Below, piece by piece: positions 20,145-29,383 of a stretch of 64,000 nt of DNA. Origin of the DNA: Massilia sp. HP4 (lineage in GTDB: Bacteria; Pseudomonadota; Gammaproteobacteria; Burkholderiales; Burkholderiaceae_D); assembly GCF_005222695.1 (NCBI RefSeq), contig NZ_STGG01000012.1, positions 434,001 to 498,000 of the forward strand, written 5' to 3'. Made by a program: the position numbers and the translations under genes. The notes below the pieces were generated by a model. That model had not been told where the DNA came from. It did no database searches and saw only the letters and a list, made by a program, of their open reading frames with translations. Numbering within the stretch: position 1 is the first letter of the stretch; every line of letters begins with the position of its first letter.

Positions 20145-21328
20145 GGTGCGGCCTTTTCCAGTCTGTTGAGCGCCTGCGCCAACTGCGCGACGTCGTCGAT
20201 GCCATGGGCGGCCGACAAGGTCACGCGCAGGCGCGCCGTGCCCGGCGCCACGGTCGGCGGGCGGATCGCCGGCACCCACAGGCCCTGCTCGTGAAGGGCC
20301 GCACTGGCTGCCAGCGCATCGTCGTTGCTGCCGATGATGACGGGCTGGATCGCGGTGGCCGATGCCGCCAGTTTCCAACGTTGGAAATCCAGCGATTCGC
20401 GCAACTGCTTGATGAGTCCCGCCAGGTGGGCGCGTCGTTTTGCGCCTTCGGCCCCGCCAATGATAGCAAGGCTGGCGAGCAGGGCGTGCGCGAGGGCCGG
20501 CGCGCACGCCGTGGTGTAGATGTAGGGGCGGGCGCGCTGGACCAGCAATTCGATCACGCTGGCGTGGGCCGCGACGAAGGCGCCACCGACGCCGGCGGCC
20601 TTGCCGAGCGTGCCCATATAGACCAGGTTGGGCGAGCGCAAGTTGAAATGCTCGAGCGCGCCGCGGCCATTTGCCCCCAGCACGCCGAAGCCGTGCGCAT
20701 CGTCGACCACCAGCCAGGCGCCGTGGCGCTCGCAGGCGGCCAGCAGGGCGGGCAGCGGAGCCAGGTTGCCGTCCATGCTGAACACGCTGTCGGTGACGAC
20801 GATCCTGGTGCCGGCGCTGCTGGCCTCGAGGTGTGCTTCGAGCGCGGCGACGTCGCCATGCGGGTAGACCGTGACGCCAGCCTTGGCCAGGCGCGCGCCG
20901 TCGATCAGCGAGGCGTGGTTCAGCGCTTCGGAAAAGATCATCGCGTCGGCGTCCTGGCCCAGCGCGGTCAGGATCGCCAGGTTGGCCATATAGCCGGTGC
21001 ACAGCGTGAGCGCGCGCGCCTGTTCCAGGTTCGGCGCCATCCATTCGGCCAGGCGCTCTTCCAGCAGATGATGGGCGCGGCCGTGGCCCGATACCAGGTG
21101 CGAGGCGCCGCTGCCGGCGCCGTACAGCGAGGCGCCTTCGCGCAGCGCGTCGATCACCTGTGGGTGCGATGCCAGGCCGAGGTAGTCGTTGCTGCAGAAC
21201 GCAAGCAGATCGCGGCCGTCGACGCGCTGGCGAGGCGCGCAGGCGCCATCGGTGACGCGGCGTTTGCGTACCAGGCTGTGGGCGGCGAGCGCGTCGAGCT
21301 TGCGGTCGATGTCGGCAATCAGGTTCAT
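20141..21328 (-). CDS. bioF: 8-amino-7-oxononanoate synthase BioF
   Basis: PLP enzyme condensing pimeloyl-ACP/CoA with alanine. The 395-residue protein carries [36 protein letters not shown] and the PLP Lys in [14 protein letters not shown]. It starts 2 bp after the bioA stop and overlaps bioD by 4 nt. Confidence 0.95.
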   Translation of the reverse strand: MNLIADIDRKLDALAAHSLVRKRRVTDGACAPRQRVDGRDLLAFCSNDYLGLASHPQVIDALREGASLYGAGSGASHLVSGHGRAHHLLEERLAEWMAPNLEQARALTLCTGYMANLAILTALGQDADAMIFSEALNHASLIDGARLAKAGVTVYPHGDVAALEAHLEASSAGTRIVVTDSVFSMDGNLAPLPALLAACERHGAWLVVDDAHGFGVLGANGRGALEHFNLRSPNLVYMGTLGKAAGVGGAFVAAHASVIELLVQRARPYIYTTACAPALAHALLASLAIIGGAEGAKRRAHLAGLIKQLRESLDFQRWKLAASATAIQPVIIGSNDDALAASAALHEQGLWVPAIRPPTVAPGTARLRVTLSAAHGIDDVAQLAQALNRLEKAAP

Positions 21329-21330
21329 GG

Positions 21331-22671
21331 TCAGGGCGCGATCACCGACTCGAAGGTCTTGAGCGTGCGCGCGGCCAGGCCTGCGACGTCCTCGTCGTCC
21401 AGCACGTACGGCGGCATCAGGTAGACGGTGCGGCCGATCGGGCGCAGCAGCAGTTCGTTCTCGACCGCGGTCGAGAAGAAGCGGCGCGAGAAGGTCGAGG
21501 CGCGGTCGGTGTCCGGCTCGATGGCGTCGAAGGCGAAGATCATGCCGCGCTGGCGGAAGTGGCGCGCGCGTTCATGTTCTGCCAGCGGGGCCAGCGCGAT
21601 CGTCATCCTGGTGGCCAGTTCGCGGTTGCGGTTCAGGACATCGTCTTGTTCAAAGATGTCGAGCGTGGCCAGCGCCGCGCGGCAGGCCAGCGGATTGCCG
21701 GTGTACGAATGCGAGTGCAGGAAGCCGCGCGTGATGTCTTCGCTGTAGAAGGCTTGATAGATATCGTCGCGGGTGAGCACCAGCGACAACGGCAGGTAGC
21801 CGCCGCTGATGCCTTTCGACAGGCACAGGAAGTCAGGCCAGATGCCGGCCTGTTCGCTGGCGAAGAAGGTGCCGGTGCGCCCGCACCCGACCGCGATCTC
21901 GTCGGCGATCAGGTGCACATGGTGCTGGTCGCACAGGTCGCGCAGCAATTTGAGGTAGAGCGGGTCGTACATCGCCATGCCGGTCGCGCACTGCACCAGC
22001 GGTTCGACGATGATGGCGGCGATGTTGTCGCCGCGCTGCTCGAACAGTTCTTTTACTTCCAGGATCGCGCGGCGCGCCACGTCCTGGGCGGTTTCGCCTT
22101 CGGCCGCATTGCGTGCATCCGGCGCGCTCACCACGTGGGAAGCGCGCAGCAGCGGGCCATAGGCATCCTTGAACAGCGGGACGTCGGTGACCGACAGCGC
22201 GCCGATGGTCTCGCCGTGGTAGCTACCCTGCAGGCAGACGAATTCCTGTTTGCCCGACAAGCCGGCGTTGCGCCAGGCGTGGAAGCTCATCTTCATCGCG
22301 ATCTCGACCGCCGACGCGCCGTCCGAGGCGAAGGTGGCGTGGCCCAGCGCGTGGCCGGTGAGTGCCGACAAACGTTCGGCCAGCTCGACCACCGGCGCAT
22401 GCGTGAAGCCGGCCAGCATCGCGTGTTCGAGCTTGTCCAGCTGGTCTTTCAGCGCCGCATTGATGCGCGGGTTTGCATGGCCGAACATATTGACCCACCA
22501 GGAGCTGATGCCGTCCAGGTAGCGCTTGCCGTCGTAGTCGTACAGCCACGGGCCCTTGCCATGGCTGACCGCGATCAGCGGCACCTCCTCGTGGTGCTGC
22601 ATTTGCGTGCAGGGATGCCATACGCTGCGCAGGCTGCGCGCGATCCACTCGGAGGAGGTCGATTGAGTCAC
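21331..22671 (-). CDS. bioA: Adenosylmethionine-8-amino-7-oxononanoate aminotransferase BioA
   Basis: PLP aminotransferase making 7,8-diaminopelargonate with SAM as amino donor. The 446-residue protein has [26 protein letters not shown], the PLP Lys in [12 protein letters not shown], and [17 protein letters not shown]. No ATG gives a sensible N-terminus. GTG 22671 does, and fits between liuC (16 bp away) and the conserved start of the fold. Longer versions would run into liuC. It is the first of four bio genes inserted between liuC and liuD. No bioC or bioH is visible in the window. Confidence 0.93.
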   Translation of the reverse strand: MTQSTSSEWIARSLRSVWHPCTQMQHHEEVPLIAVSHGKGPWLYDYDGKRYLDGISSWWVNMFGHANPRINAALKDQLDKLEHAMLAGFTHAPVVELAERLSALTGHALGHATFASDGASAVEIAMKMSFHAWRNAGLSGKQEFVCLQGSYHGETIGALSVTDVPLFKDAYGPLLRASHVVSAPDARNAAEGETAQDVARRAILEVKELFEQRGDNIAAIIVEPLVQCATGMAMYDPLYLKLLRDLCDQHHVHLIADEIAVGCGRTGTFFASEQAGIWPDFLCLSKGISGGYLPLSLVLTRDDIYQAFYSEDITRGFLHSHSYTGNPLACRAALATLDIFEQDDVLNRNRELATRMTIALAPLAEHERARHFRQRGMIFAFDAIEPDTDRASTFSRRFFSTAVENELLLRPIGRTVYLMPPYVLDDEDVAGLAARTLKTFESVIAP

Positions 22672-22687
22672 TTCAGGTGTCCAATAT

Positions 22688-23482
22688 CTATGTTTGAAGC
22701 CATGTCGGCTTGCGTTTTTCGAGGAAGGAGGCCACGCCTTCGCGGCCCTCGAGCGAGGCACGGATGGCGGCGATGCGGCCGGCGGTGTCCGCCAGCAGCG
22801 CATCGCTGACTGGCTGCCCGACGATCTCGCGCACCAGCGTCTTGGCTTGTTTCACGGCGTTCGGGCTGTTATTGACCAGGGCCTTGACGATGCCGGCGAC
22901 GGTCGCATCCAGCGCATCGGCGGCCACCACCTCATGCGCGAAGCCGATGCGGCGCGCCTCAAGCGCGTCGAAGCGCTCGGCGGTCAGGAAGTAGCGGCGC
23001 GCAGCCTGCTCGCCCATGGCCTTGATCACGTAAGGCGAGATGGTAGCCGGAATCAGGCCGAGCTTCACTTCGGACAGGCAAAAACCGGCGCTGTCGACGG
23101 CGACCACGATGTCGCAGGCCGCCACCAGGCCCATGCCGCCGGCGTAGCAATCGCCCTGGACCTTGGCAACCGTCGGCTTCGGGCAAAGGTAGATCGTGCG
23201 CAGCATATCGGCCAGGCGCAGCGCGTCGTCATGGTTCTCTTCATGCGAGTAGCCGGCCATCTTCTTCATCCAGTTCAGGTCCGCGCCTGCACAGAACGAC
23301 GGGCCGTTCGCGGCCAGCACGATGGCGCGCACCGTGTCGCTCCTGCCCAGTTCATCGAAGGCCAGCGCCAGTTCGGCGATCGCGTGTTCGTTGAAGGCGT
23401 TGCGCAGCAAGGGGCGGTTGAGGGTGACGGTGGCCACCTTGTCGGCGATCGCGATGGTGAGGGTGTGATAGTCCATATTCAT
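22688..23482 (-). CDS. liuC: Methylglutaconyl-CoA hydratase (LiuC), enoyl-CoA hydratase family
   Basis: Crotonase-fold enzyme of 264 residues that would hydrate 3-methylglutaconyl-CoA to HMG-CoA. The oxyanion loop is in GPSFCAGADLNWMKKM and the second in QGDCYAGGMGLVAACDIVV, followed by EVKLGLIPATISPYV, a pattern common in LiuC. ATG 23482 follows a GGGAGA ribosome-binding sequence. An alternative ATG is at 23476. It lies 8 bp after liuB and 16 bp before bioA. Confidence 0.9.
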   Translation of the reverse strand: MNMDYHTLTIAIADKVATVTLNRPLLRNAFNEHAIAELALAFDELGRSDTVRAIVLAANGPSFCAGADLNWMKKMAGYSHEENHDDALRLADMLRTIYLCPKPTVAKVQGDCYAGGMGLVAACDIVVAVDSAGFCLSEVKLGLIPATISPYVIKAMGEQAARRYFLTAERFDALEARRIGFAHEVVAADALDATVAGIVKALVNNSPNAVKQAKTLVREIVGQPVSDALLADTAGRIAAIRASLEGREGVASFLEKRKPTWLQT

Positions 23483-23490
23483 CGTCTCCC

Positions 23491-25098
23491 TTACATGCGG
23501 AACACGCCGAACTTCGTGTCTTCGATCGGCTTGTTCATCGCCGCGGAGAGGCCCAGGCCCAGCACCATGCGCGTGTCGCATGGGTCGATCACGCCATCGT
23601 CCCACAGGCGCGCGCTGGCGTAATAAGGGTGGCCCTGGTGTTCGTACTGGTCCTTGATCGGCTGCTTGAACGCGGCCTCTTCTTCTGGCGTCCACTGGCC
23701 GCCTTTCGATTCGATGCCATCGCGCTTGACGGTGGCCAGCACCGACGCCGCCTGGTCGCCGCCCATTACCGAGATGCGCGCATTGGGCCACATCCACAGG
23801 AAGCGTGGCGAGAAGGCGCGGCCGCACATGCCATAGTTGCCGGCGCCGAAAGAGCCGCCGATGATGACGGTGAACTTCGGTACCGAGGCGGTAGCGACGG
23901 CGGTGACCATCTTGGCGCCGTTGCGGGCGATGCCTTCGTTTTCGTACTTGCGGCCCACCATGAAGCCGGTGATGTTCTGCAAGAAGACGAGCGGGATCTT
24001 GCGCTGGCAGCACAGTTCGATGAAGTGGGCGCCTTTCAAGGCGGACTCCGAGAACAGGATGCCGTTGTTGGCGATGATGCCGACCTTCATGCCGTAGATG
24101 TGGGCGAAGCCGCACACCAGGGTGGTGCCGTATCTCGCCTTGAATTCGTCGAATTCGCTGTTATCCACGACACGGGCGATCACTTCGCGCACATCGAAGG
24201 GCTTGCGGGTATCGACCGGGATCACGCCGTACAGTTCTTCCGGCGCATAGCGAGGCTCGAGCGATGGGCGCAGCGCGCCTTGTACCGGCTTGACCCGGTT
24301 CAGGTTCGAGACGATCGTGCGCGCCAGGGCCAGCGCATGCGGATCGTTCTGGGCCAGGTGGTCGGCCACGCCCGACAGGCGGGTGTGGACGTCGCCGCCG
24401 CCCAGGTCTTCGGCGCTGACCACTTCGCCGGTCGCGGCCTTCACCAGCGGCGGGCCGCCGAGGAAGATCGTGCCCTGTTCCTTGACGATGATCGATTCGT
24501 CGCTCATCGCCGGCACATAGGCGCCGCCCGCGGTGCACGAACCCATGACCACGGCGATCTGCGGGATGCCCTTGGCGGAGAGATTGGCCTGGTTGTAGAA
24601 GATGCGGCCGAAGTGGTCGCGGTCGGGGAACACGTCGTCCTGGTTCGGCAGGTTGGCGCCGCCCGAGTCGACCAGGTAGATGCAGGGCAGGTTGTTCTGT
24701 TCGGCGATCTCCTGCGCGCGCAGGTGCTTCTTGACCGTCATCGGGTAGTAGGTGCCGCCCTTGACGGTGGCGTCGTTACAGACGATCACGCATTCCTGGC
24801 CGCTTACCCTGCCTATGCCGGTGATGATGCCGGCGCTGGGCGCGGCGCCGTCGTACATCTCGTAGGCGGCCAGTTGCGAGAATTCGAGGAAGGGCGTGCC
24901 CGGATCGAGCAGGTGTTCGACGCGCTCGCGCGGGAGCAGCTTGCCGCGCGCAATGTGCTTGGCACAGGCGGCTTCGCCACCGCCCCGGGCCAGTTGCGCA
25001 ACACGCGCGCGCAAGTCGTCCACCACCGCCTGCATCGCGCTGGCATTGGTCTTGAAGTCCTCGCTGCGCGGGTTCAGTTTGCTCTCGATCTGGGGCAT
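23491..25098 (-). CDS. liuB: Methylcrotonyl-CoA carboxylase carboxyltransferase beta subunit (LiuB/MccB)
   Basis: Carboxyltransferase of 535 residues with two crotonase-like lobes. Characteristic stretches are [47 protein letters not shown] and [17 protein letters not shown], the last two typical of MccB. It transfers the carboxyl group from biotin on LiuD to 3-methylcrotonyl-CoA. It is the first pathway gene of the operon, 36 bp after ychJ. A LiuR-like palindrome at 25314-25343, inside ychJ, lies about 220 bp upstream of its start. Confidence 0.94.
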   Translation of the reverse strand: MPQIESKLNPRSEDFKTNASAMQAVVDDLRARVAQLARGGGEAACAKHIARGKLLPRERVEHLLDPGTPFLEFSQLAAYEMYDGAAPSAGIITGIGRVSGQECVIVCNDATVKGGTYYPMTVKKHLRAQEIAEQNNLPCIYLVDSGGANLPNQDDVFPDRDHFGRIFYNQANLSAKGIPQIAVVMGSCTAGGAYVPAMSDESIIVKEQGTIFLGGPPLVKAATGEVVSAEDLGGGDVHTRLSGVADHLAQNDPHALALARTIVSNLNRVKPVQGALRPSLEPRYAPEELYGVIPVDTRKPFDVREVIARVVDNSEFDEFKARYGTTLVCGFAHIYGMKVGIIANNGILFSESALKGAHFIELCCQRKIPLVFLQNITGFMVGRKYENEGIARNGAKMVTAVATASVPKFTVIIGGSFGAGNYGMCGRAFSPRFLWMWPNARISVMGGDQAASVLATVKRDGIESKGGQWTPEEEAAFKQPIKDQYEHQGHPYYASARLWDDGVIDPCDTRMVLGLGLSAAMNKPIEDTKFGVFRM

Positions 25099-25134
25099 GT
25101 GCCGTCCTCTTGTCTCGTTCCGCCTCTCCAGCGG

Positions 25135-25587
25135 TCACTTCTTGTCAGGGAAACTGCCGTCCAGGTAGAACCAGCGAAGCGCACCGTCGGGGCCGGGCTC
25201 GCGCACGAAGCGGCTGACTTCGTGCAGGCGGTGTGCACGACCGCCGATCTTGAAGCGGGCGACGAATTCAACAGTGTCGCGGTTCGGGTCTTGCCCTGGA
25301 TCGTCCGGCAATTCTGCTTTACGTTGACGTAAACGTAAAGCAGTTTTTATCTCGAGTCCGATCCAGCGCATGGACTCGGCGTCATCGATGATCGCTTCCT
25401 GCGGGCGGGTGCTGGGGTGCCAGGTGGCAACTAGGTACGGTTCGTCCTTGAGCGTGAACGCCGTATAGCGCGAGCGCATCAGGGTTTCTGCAGTCGACGG
25501 CACGGCCGCGCCGGCCAGATAGGGGCCGCAGCAGCGGTCGAAAGCGGGGCCGCCGCAGGGGCAGGGAGAGGTGGGGCGGGTGGACAT
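25135..25587 (-). CDS. ychJ: YchJ-like protein (UPF0225, SEC-C motif)
   Basis: Small protein of 150 residues with an N-terminal CPCG..FD.CCGPYLAG SEC-C-type metal site, LMRSRYTAF, YLVATWHPSTRP, and the C-terminal VEFVARFKIGG...EVSRFVRE..WFYLDGS pattern of the family. Function is unknown. Between WIGLEI and VEFVARF it has about ten residues more than E. coli YchJ, a basic stretch TALRLRQRK, and this is where the LiuR-like palindrome lies. The C-terminal second SEC-C motif of the E. coli protein is absent. It is the same orientation as liuB, 36 bp upstream. Confidence 0.85.
   Translation of the reverse strand: MSTRPTSPCPCGGPAFDRCCGPYLAGAAVPSTAETLMRSRYTAFTLKDEPYLVATWHPSTRPQEAIIDDAESMRWIGLEIKTALRLRQRKAELPDDPGQDPNRDTVEFVARFKIGGRAHRLHEVSRFVREPGPDGALRWFYLDGSFPDKK
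25314..25343. promoter_or_regulatory. Candidate LiuR operator inside ychJ, upstream of liuB
   Basis: A 30-bp palindrome with 14 of 15 base pairs matching. Arms are CTGCTTTACGTT and AACGTAAAGCAG around GACGTA. Its 22-bp core (25318-25339) is identical at 19 of 22 positions to the palindrome at the liuA promoter (53046-53067). On the minus strand TTTACG and CAGAAT, 17 bp apart, could be a promoter reading toward liuB. Confidence 0.7.
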
Positions 25588-25772
25588 GGCGGCAATTATC
25601 CGCGATTTCGCCCAAGCCGGTCATGCGGGATGCATGGCCGTCAACCCATTAAGTATGTGATAACAGTAGGGTTGGCGGCTTGCCGCCGACGCGGTGATGG
25701 TTATCGGTTCCGATGTCGCGCCGGATGATCTCACTGTCAACTATCACCGCGTCGGCGGCGAAGCCGCCGACC
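25588..25772. other. Intergenic region between ychJ and dadA
   Basis: No gene is seen. The right two-thirds is filled by the REP doublet at 25666-25776. The small palindrome ATCGG/CCGAT (25703-25714) lies in its centre. Confidence 0.6.
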
Positions 25773-25776
25773 CTAC
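25666..25776. repeat. REP-doublet (REPIN-like) inverted repeat
   Basis: Two inverted arms, 25666-25702 and 25739-25776, begin GTAGGGT(T/C)GGCGGCTT and continue GCCGCCGACGCGGTGAT, almost perfectly complementary, separated by 36 bp. Each arm holds its own small hairpin (GGCGGC/GCCGCC). This is the layout of paired REP elements spread by RAYT transposases. The right end supplies the TAG stop codon of dadA (25773-25775). No second copy was noticed in the window. Confidence 0.75.
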
Positions 25777-27008
25777 GCGCGCAGCGTCAACCCATCCAGC
25801 CCAAACGGCGGCGCCTTCCCCTGCACCAGATCGGCCAGCACCGCCGCCGTCCCGCAGGCAAAGGTAAATCCCAGCGGCCCGTGCCCGACGTTCAGCCACA
25901 GATTGTCATAGCGCGTGGCCCCGATGATCGGCGCGCTGCCCGGCGTGGCCGGCCGCAAGCCTGCCCACACCGACACCTGCGAATAATCCGCCGCGCGCGG
26001 CATGGTTTCGCGCACCTGGCGCGTGAGGCCCTCGACCCGCTTAGGATCGTGGCGCAGGTCTTCGCCCACCATGTCGACCATGGCCGCCACCCGCAGCCGG
26101 TCGCCGATGCGCGCATACAGCACCTTGCGCTCGAAGTCGGTGACGCTGATCTCGGGCGCCACGTCGTCCTGGCGGATCGGGGCCGAGAGGCTGTAGCCCT
26201 TGAGCGGGTACAGCGGCAGGTGGATCCCGACCGAGTCGGCCAGGTCGCGGCTCTGGATGCCGGCCGCCAGCACGTAGGCGTCGGCCGTGAGCAGGCCGCC
26301 TGAGGTCTCGACGCCGCGGATGCGTCCGCGCTCGGCGTACAGCCCGTGCGCCTCGCCGTGCACGAAGCCGCGAAAGCGCGGGTGCGTGCGCAGGCGCTCG
26401 GCCAGCGCCATGCAGAAGGCGTGGCAGTCGGCCACCGCTTCGCCGGCGTTATGGATGCCGCCAGCCAGCAGGTGCTGGCTGGCTGCCAGCGCCGGTTCGC
26501 GCGCGCCGCATTCCTCCGGCGACCAGACCTGGCCGGCGCCCGGTTTCGAGGCGGCCGCCTCGAACACGTCGCGCGAGCGGTAGACCACCAGCTTGCCGGC
26601 GTCGCGCCAGTGGAAGGATTCGGGCGGCACCACCGGTTCGAGCTGCTGCATCGCACGGCGCGACCATTCTCCCAGTTCGAGCAGCTTGGCCGTGGTGCGG
26701 CGGTTGACGTCGGCGCGGCAGTGGGCCAGGAAGCTGGCCAGCCAGCGGTACTGGCGCAGGTCGGCTTCGGGCTTGAAGCGCAGCGGGCCGTCGGCCTGGA
26801 ACAGCCATTTGACGGCCTTGAGCGGGATGCCCTCGTCGGCCAGCGGCGAGACGTAGCGGTAGCTGAGCTGGCCGCCATTGCCATAGCTGGCGCCGCTGCC
26901 GACTTCCGGCGCGCGTTCCAGCAGGGTGACGCCGTAGCCGGCTTCCACCAGCCACCAGGCCGATGCCAGGCCGACGACGCCGCCGCCGATCACGATGATG
27001 TGCTGCAT
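25773..27008 (-). CDS. dadA: FAD-dependent D-amino-acid dehydrogenase (DadA-like)
   Basis: Flavoprotein of 411 residues with the N-terminal dinucleotide-binding motif IIVIGGGVVGLASAWWLVEAG, GASYGNGGQLSYRYVSPLA (the DadA-type flavin loop), YVLAAGIQSRDLA, and C-terminal GLRPATPGSAPIIGATRYDNLWLNVGHG. DadA oxidatively deaminates D-amino acids at the inner membrane. In this neighbourhood D-alanine released from peptidoglycan is a plausible substrate (inference). Its stop codon is provided by the outer end of a REP element. ATG 27008 starts directly at the Rossmann strand. Confidence 0.88.
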   Translation of the reverse strand: MQHIIVIGGGVVGLASAWWLVEAGYGVTLLERAPEVGSGASYGNGGQLSYRYVSPLADEGIPLKAVKWLFQADGPLRFKPEADLRQYRWLASFLAHCRADVNRRTTAKLLELGEWSRRAMQQLEPVVPPESFHWRDAGKLVVYRSRDVFEAAASKPGAGQVWSPEECGAREPALAASQHLLAGGIHNAGEAVADCHAFCMALAERLRTHPRFRGFVHGEAHGLYAERGRIRGVETSGGLLTADAYVLAAGIQSRDLADSVGIHLPLYPLKGYSLSAPIRQDDVAPEISVTDFERKVLYARIGDRLRVAAMVDMVGEDLRHDPKRVEGLTRQVRETMPRAADYSQVSVWAGLRPATPGSAPIIGATRYDNLWLNVGHGPLGFTFACGTAAVLADLVQGKAPPFGLDGLTLRA

Positions 27009-27124
27009 GCCAGACTCGTTTGTTCACATTGGGGGAATGAGCTTAGATGCTGGTCGGGCGGGCCGCCAATGAATGGTGGAAGCGAAGTCATAACCGGCAT
27101 ATATGTACGCATTTGCAGGGCGGT

Positions 27125-28423
27125 TCAGGAAGATTGGCCGAGGATGGCGCGCCGGTAGACAGTTGCCAGCACGCGCTCCTCGTAGCGCGCCAGCGACGAG
27201 TCGCGGCCCGGGTTGGCCGCTGGATCGCGCGCGCTGCCCCCGGCCAGCACCACGATGCCGTTGCCACGAGCGCGATCCATGGCCAGGATCGAACGCAGGC
27301 CATAGGCGTCGCCCAGGTGGCCGACCGCGTCGAAGCCCGGCGTCAGCCACATCCCGGGGCGATCGGGATAATGGGCATTGCCCAGCCCGCGCGGGCTGAG
27401 GATGCTGCCCAGCGGATTGCCGTTGCCGCCGGCGCCATCGTAGGACCAGTGGCGCGCGAACATCCGCTCCACGGTCGCTTGCTGCAGCAGGCGCTGGCCC
27501 TGGTGGACGCCGCCCGTCGTCAAGAAGCGCATGACGACACCGAGATCGCGCGCCGAGATGCGCAGGCCGCCGGTCGGGCTGAACGGGGTGGCATTGGTGC
27601 CCGGGACGTAGCCTGCCAGGCCCGGCGGCGGCTGGATGCCGGGGGCGTCGACCTGCGCGACCCAGGGCCCGTCGGGGCGCCACTCTTCGCTGTCGACCGC
27701 GCGCTTGCGGTAGATCGTGGCCAGCCGGTCTTGCGCCGCCTGCGGCAGTGCCGACGGGTTGTAGCCGGCCTGCAGGCCGAGCGGCTGCAACAGCAGGCGC
27801 GCCATCAGGCGGTCGAAGCGCTCGCCGGTCACGCGCTCCATGATCGTGCCGATCAGGCCGAAGCCCAGGTTGCAGTAGGTGTAGTAGCCGCCGTCGGGGC
27901 CGGCGATATTGGCCCAGGCGGGTTGCACGTCCTTCAGCGCAGTCGTGGCCGGCCAGAAGTAGCCGCCGTCGTCGCGCAGCGACGAGGTGTGCAGCAGCAG
28001 GTGGCGCAGGGTGATCGCCTGCGCCGGGAAATGCGGATTGCGCAGCTCGAAGCCGAGGTAGCCCGAGACGTCGGCCCCCAGGTCGACCTTGCCGCCCTCA
28101 TGCAGGCGCATCAGGCCGAGCGTGGTGACCAGCTTCGAGATCGAGGCGATGCGGAACAAGGTGTCGGGCGTGGCCGGGCGGTCGGGGAAGGCGCCATTGC
28201 CGATCGTGCGGCGCCCGAACGCGCCTTCATACACCGGCTGGCCGGCGCGCAGGGCCACTACCGACAGGCTGGCCAGCGGAAAGGAGGGATCGTCGACGAT
28301 GGCGGCCAGCTCGGCGTCGAGCGTGGCCGCCGCGCCGCCGGGCCCTGGGGGCATCGCCGCGAACAGCGGTTCCATCGCGCCCAGCATGAGCATGCCGAGC
28401 AGGGATCGCCTGCCGTGATTCAT
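27125..28423 (-). CDS. Serine hydrolase of the beta-lactamase/class C PBP fold, exported
   Basis: About 432 residues. The N-terminus has a twin arginine (GRRSLLG) before a hydrophobic stretch, so it is exported, possibly by Tat. The catalytic SxxK is SISK (94-97) and the second motif is YCN. The overall pattern resembles AmpH/EstB/CubicO-type enzymes, which act as DD-peptidases, esterases or beta-lactamases. Which of these applies cannot be told. Its place next to the murein recycling operon favours a peptidoglycan peptide substrate (inference). It is divergent from the gntR regulator. Confidence 0.82.
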   Translation of the reverse strand: MNHGRRSLLGMLMLGAMEPLFAAMPPGPGGAAATLDAELAAIVDDPSFPLASLSVVALRAGQPVYEGAFGRRTIGNGAFPDRPATPDTLFRIASISKLVTTLGLMRLHEGGKVDLGADVSGYLGFELRNPHFPAQAITLRHLLLHTSSLRDDGGYFWPATTALKDVQPAWANIAGPDGGYYTYCNLGFGLIGTIMERVTGERFDRLMARLLLQPLGLQAGYNPSALPQAAQDRLATIYRKRAVDSEEWRPDGPWVAQVDAPGIQPPPGLAGYVPGTNATPFSPTGGLRISARDLGVVMRFLTTGGVHQGQRLLQQATVERMFARHWSYDGAGGNGNPLGSILSPRGLGNAHYPDRPGMWLTPGFDAVGHLGDAYGLRSILAMDRARGNGIVVLAGGSARDPAANPGRDSSLARYEERVLATVYRRAILGQSS

Positions 28424-28511
28424 TCCATTCCTTTTTTTATTGAGTTTGCCGGATCAGGATACGGACAGCGCGAAACCCTTGCCTAATGAATAGCCGTGGG
28501 GAAGTCATAAC

Positions 28512-28540
28512 TCTTTTGTATTGGTCTCAAGTGGTATGCT
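28512..28540 (+). promoter_or_regulatory. Promoter and operator-like site of gntR
   Basis: A -10 TATGCT (28535-28540) directly follows a 17-bp spacer that ends ATTGGTCTCAAGTGG. The same ATTGGT...TGG arrangement fills the spacer of the murQ promoter. The -35 (TCTTTT) is poor. The predicted start of transcription is within a few nt of the ATG at 28549, so the mRNA would be almost leaderless. Confidence 0.5.
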
Positions 28541-28548
28541 TCCACGGT

Positions 28549-29289
28549 ATGAACACCCCCGGTCCCGGATTCCAGGTCAACCTGGACGATAACTCTCCCC
28601 TGTACATGCAGCTGGCGCGCAAGCTGGCGCAGGACGTGCGCGACGGCCGCTACCAGGCCGACCAGGCGCTGCCCTCCGAGCGCATGCTGTCCGAGCAGCT
28701 CGACGTTTCGCGCGTCACGGCGCGCAAGGCGATCGACCAGCTGGTCGAGCAGGGCCTGGTGGTGCGGCGCCGCGGTTCGGGTAATTACATCGCGCCGCGC
28801 ATCGAGCAGCCGCTGTCCAATCTGTCGAGCTTTTCCGAGCAGTTGCAGCAGCGCGGCTATACCCCGCGCTCGGAATGGCTGCGCCGTGAAGTGGTCGTGG
28901 CCGACGCCGACCAGCAGCTGTCGCTCGGTCTCTCGCCAGGCGCGCGCGTGGCGCGCCTGGAACGCCTGCGCCTGGCCGACGACATCGTCATGGCCTATGA
29001 AGTCAGCGTGATCCCGGCCACGGTGCTGCCGCGCCCGGACGGCGTAGCGGCCTCGCTCTACGCCCACCTCGGCAAGACCGGCCACATGCCGGTGCGCGCG
29101 CTGCAGCACATCCGCGCCATGAATGCCGATGCCGAACTGGCGGCGCGGCTGGCCGTGCCCGAAGGCCGCGCGGTGCTGTTCATCACCCGCATCGGCTACC
29201 TGGAGTCGGGCGAGCCGGTCGAGCTGACCCATTCCTACTGCCGCAGCGACCATTACGACTTCGTGGCCGAGCTCAGGAGACCTGCATAA
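28549..29289 (+). CDS. GntR/HutC-family transcriptional regulator with UTRA domain
   Basis: Regulator of 246 residues. The winged helix (about 15-80) has LPSERMLSEQLDVSRVTARKAIDQLVEQGLV and RRRGSGNYI. The UTRA effector domain (about 100-240) ends in the typical ...GRAVLFITRIGYLESGEPVELTHSYCRSDHYDF. HutC-type members often sense phosphosugars such as GlcNAc-6-P (NagR/NagQ). Here the following murQ operon makes GlcNAc-6-P or MurNAc-6-P likely effectors. ATG 28549 is chosen because the upstream in-frame GTG lies within the promoter. Confidence 0.88.
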   Translation: MNTPGPGFQVNLDDNSPLYMQLARKLAQDVRDGRYQADQALPSERMLSEQLDVSRVTARKAIDQLVEQGLVVRRRGSGNYIAPRIEQPLSNLSSFSEQLQQRGYTPRSEWLRREVVVADADQQLSLGLSPGARVARLERLRLADDIVMAYEVSVIPATVLPRPDGVAASLYAHLGKTGHMPVRALQHIRAMNADAELAARLAVPEGRAVLFITRIGYLESGEPVELTHSYCRSDHYDFVAELRRPA

Positions 29290-29329
29290 CTTCCCGGCAT
29301 GGCGGCGGCCGATCCTTTCATGGGATGGC

Positions 29330-29358
29330 TTGCCGAATTGGTATTACACTGGTTTTAT
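29330..29358 (+). promoter_or_regulatory. murQ operon promoter with operator in the spacer
   Basis: TTGCCG (29330-29335), a 17-bp spacer AATTGGTATTACACTGG, then TTTTAT (29353-29358). The spacer motif ATTGGT(7 nt)TGG matches the one in the gntR promoter, so GntR probably represses both. Confidence 0.6.
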
Positions 29359-29383
29359 CAAACTTGCGACTGCAGAGACGGCG

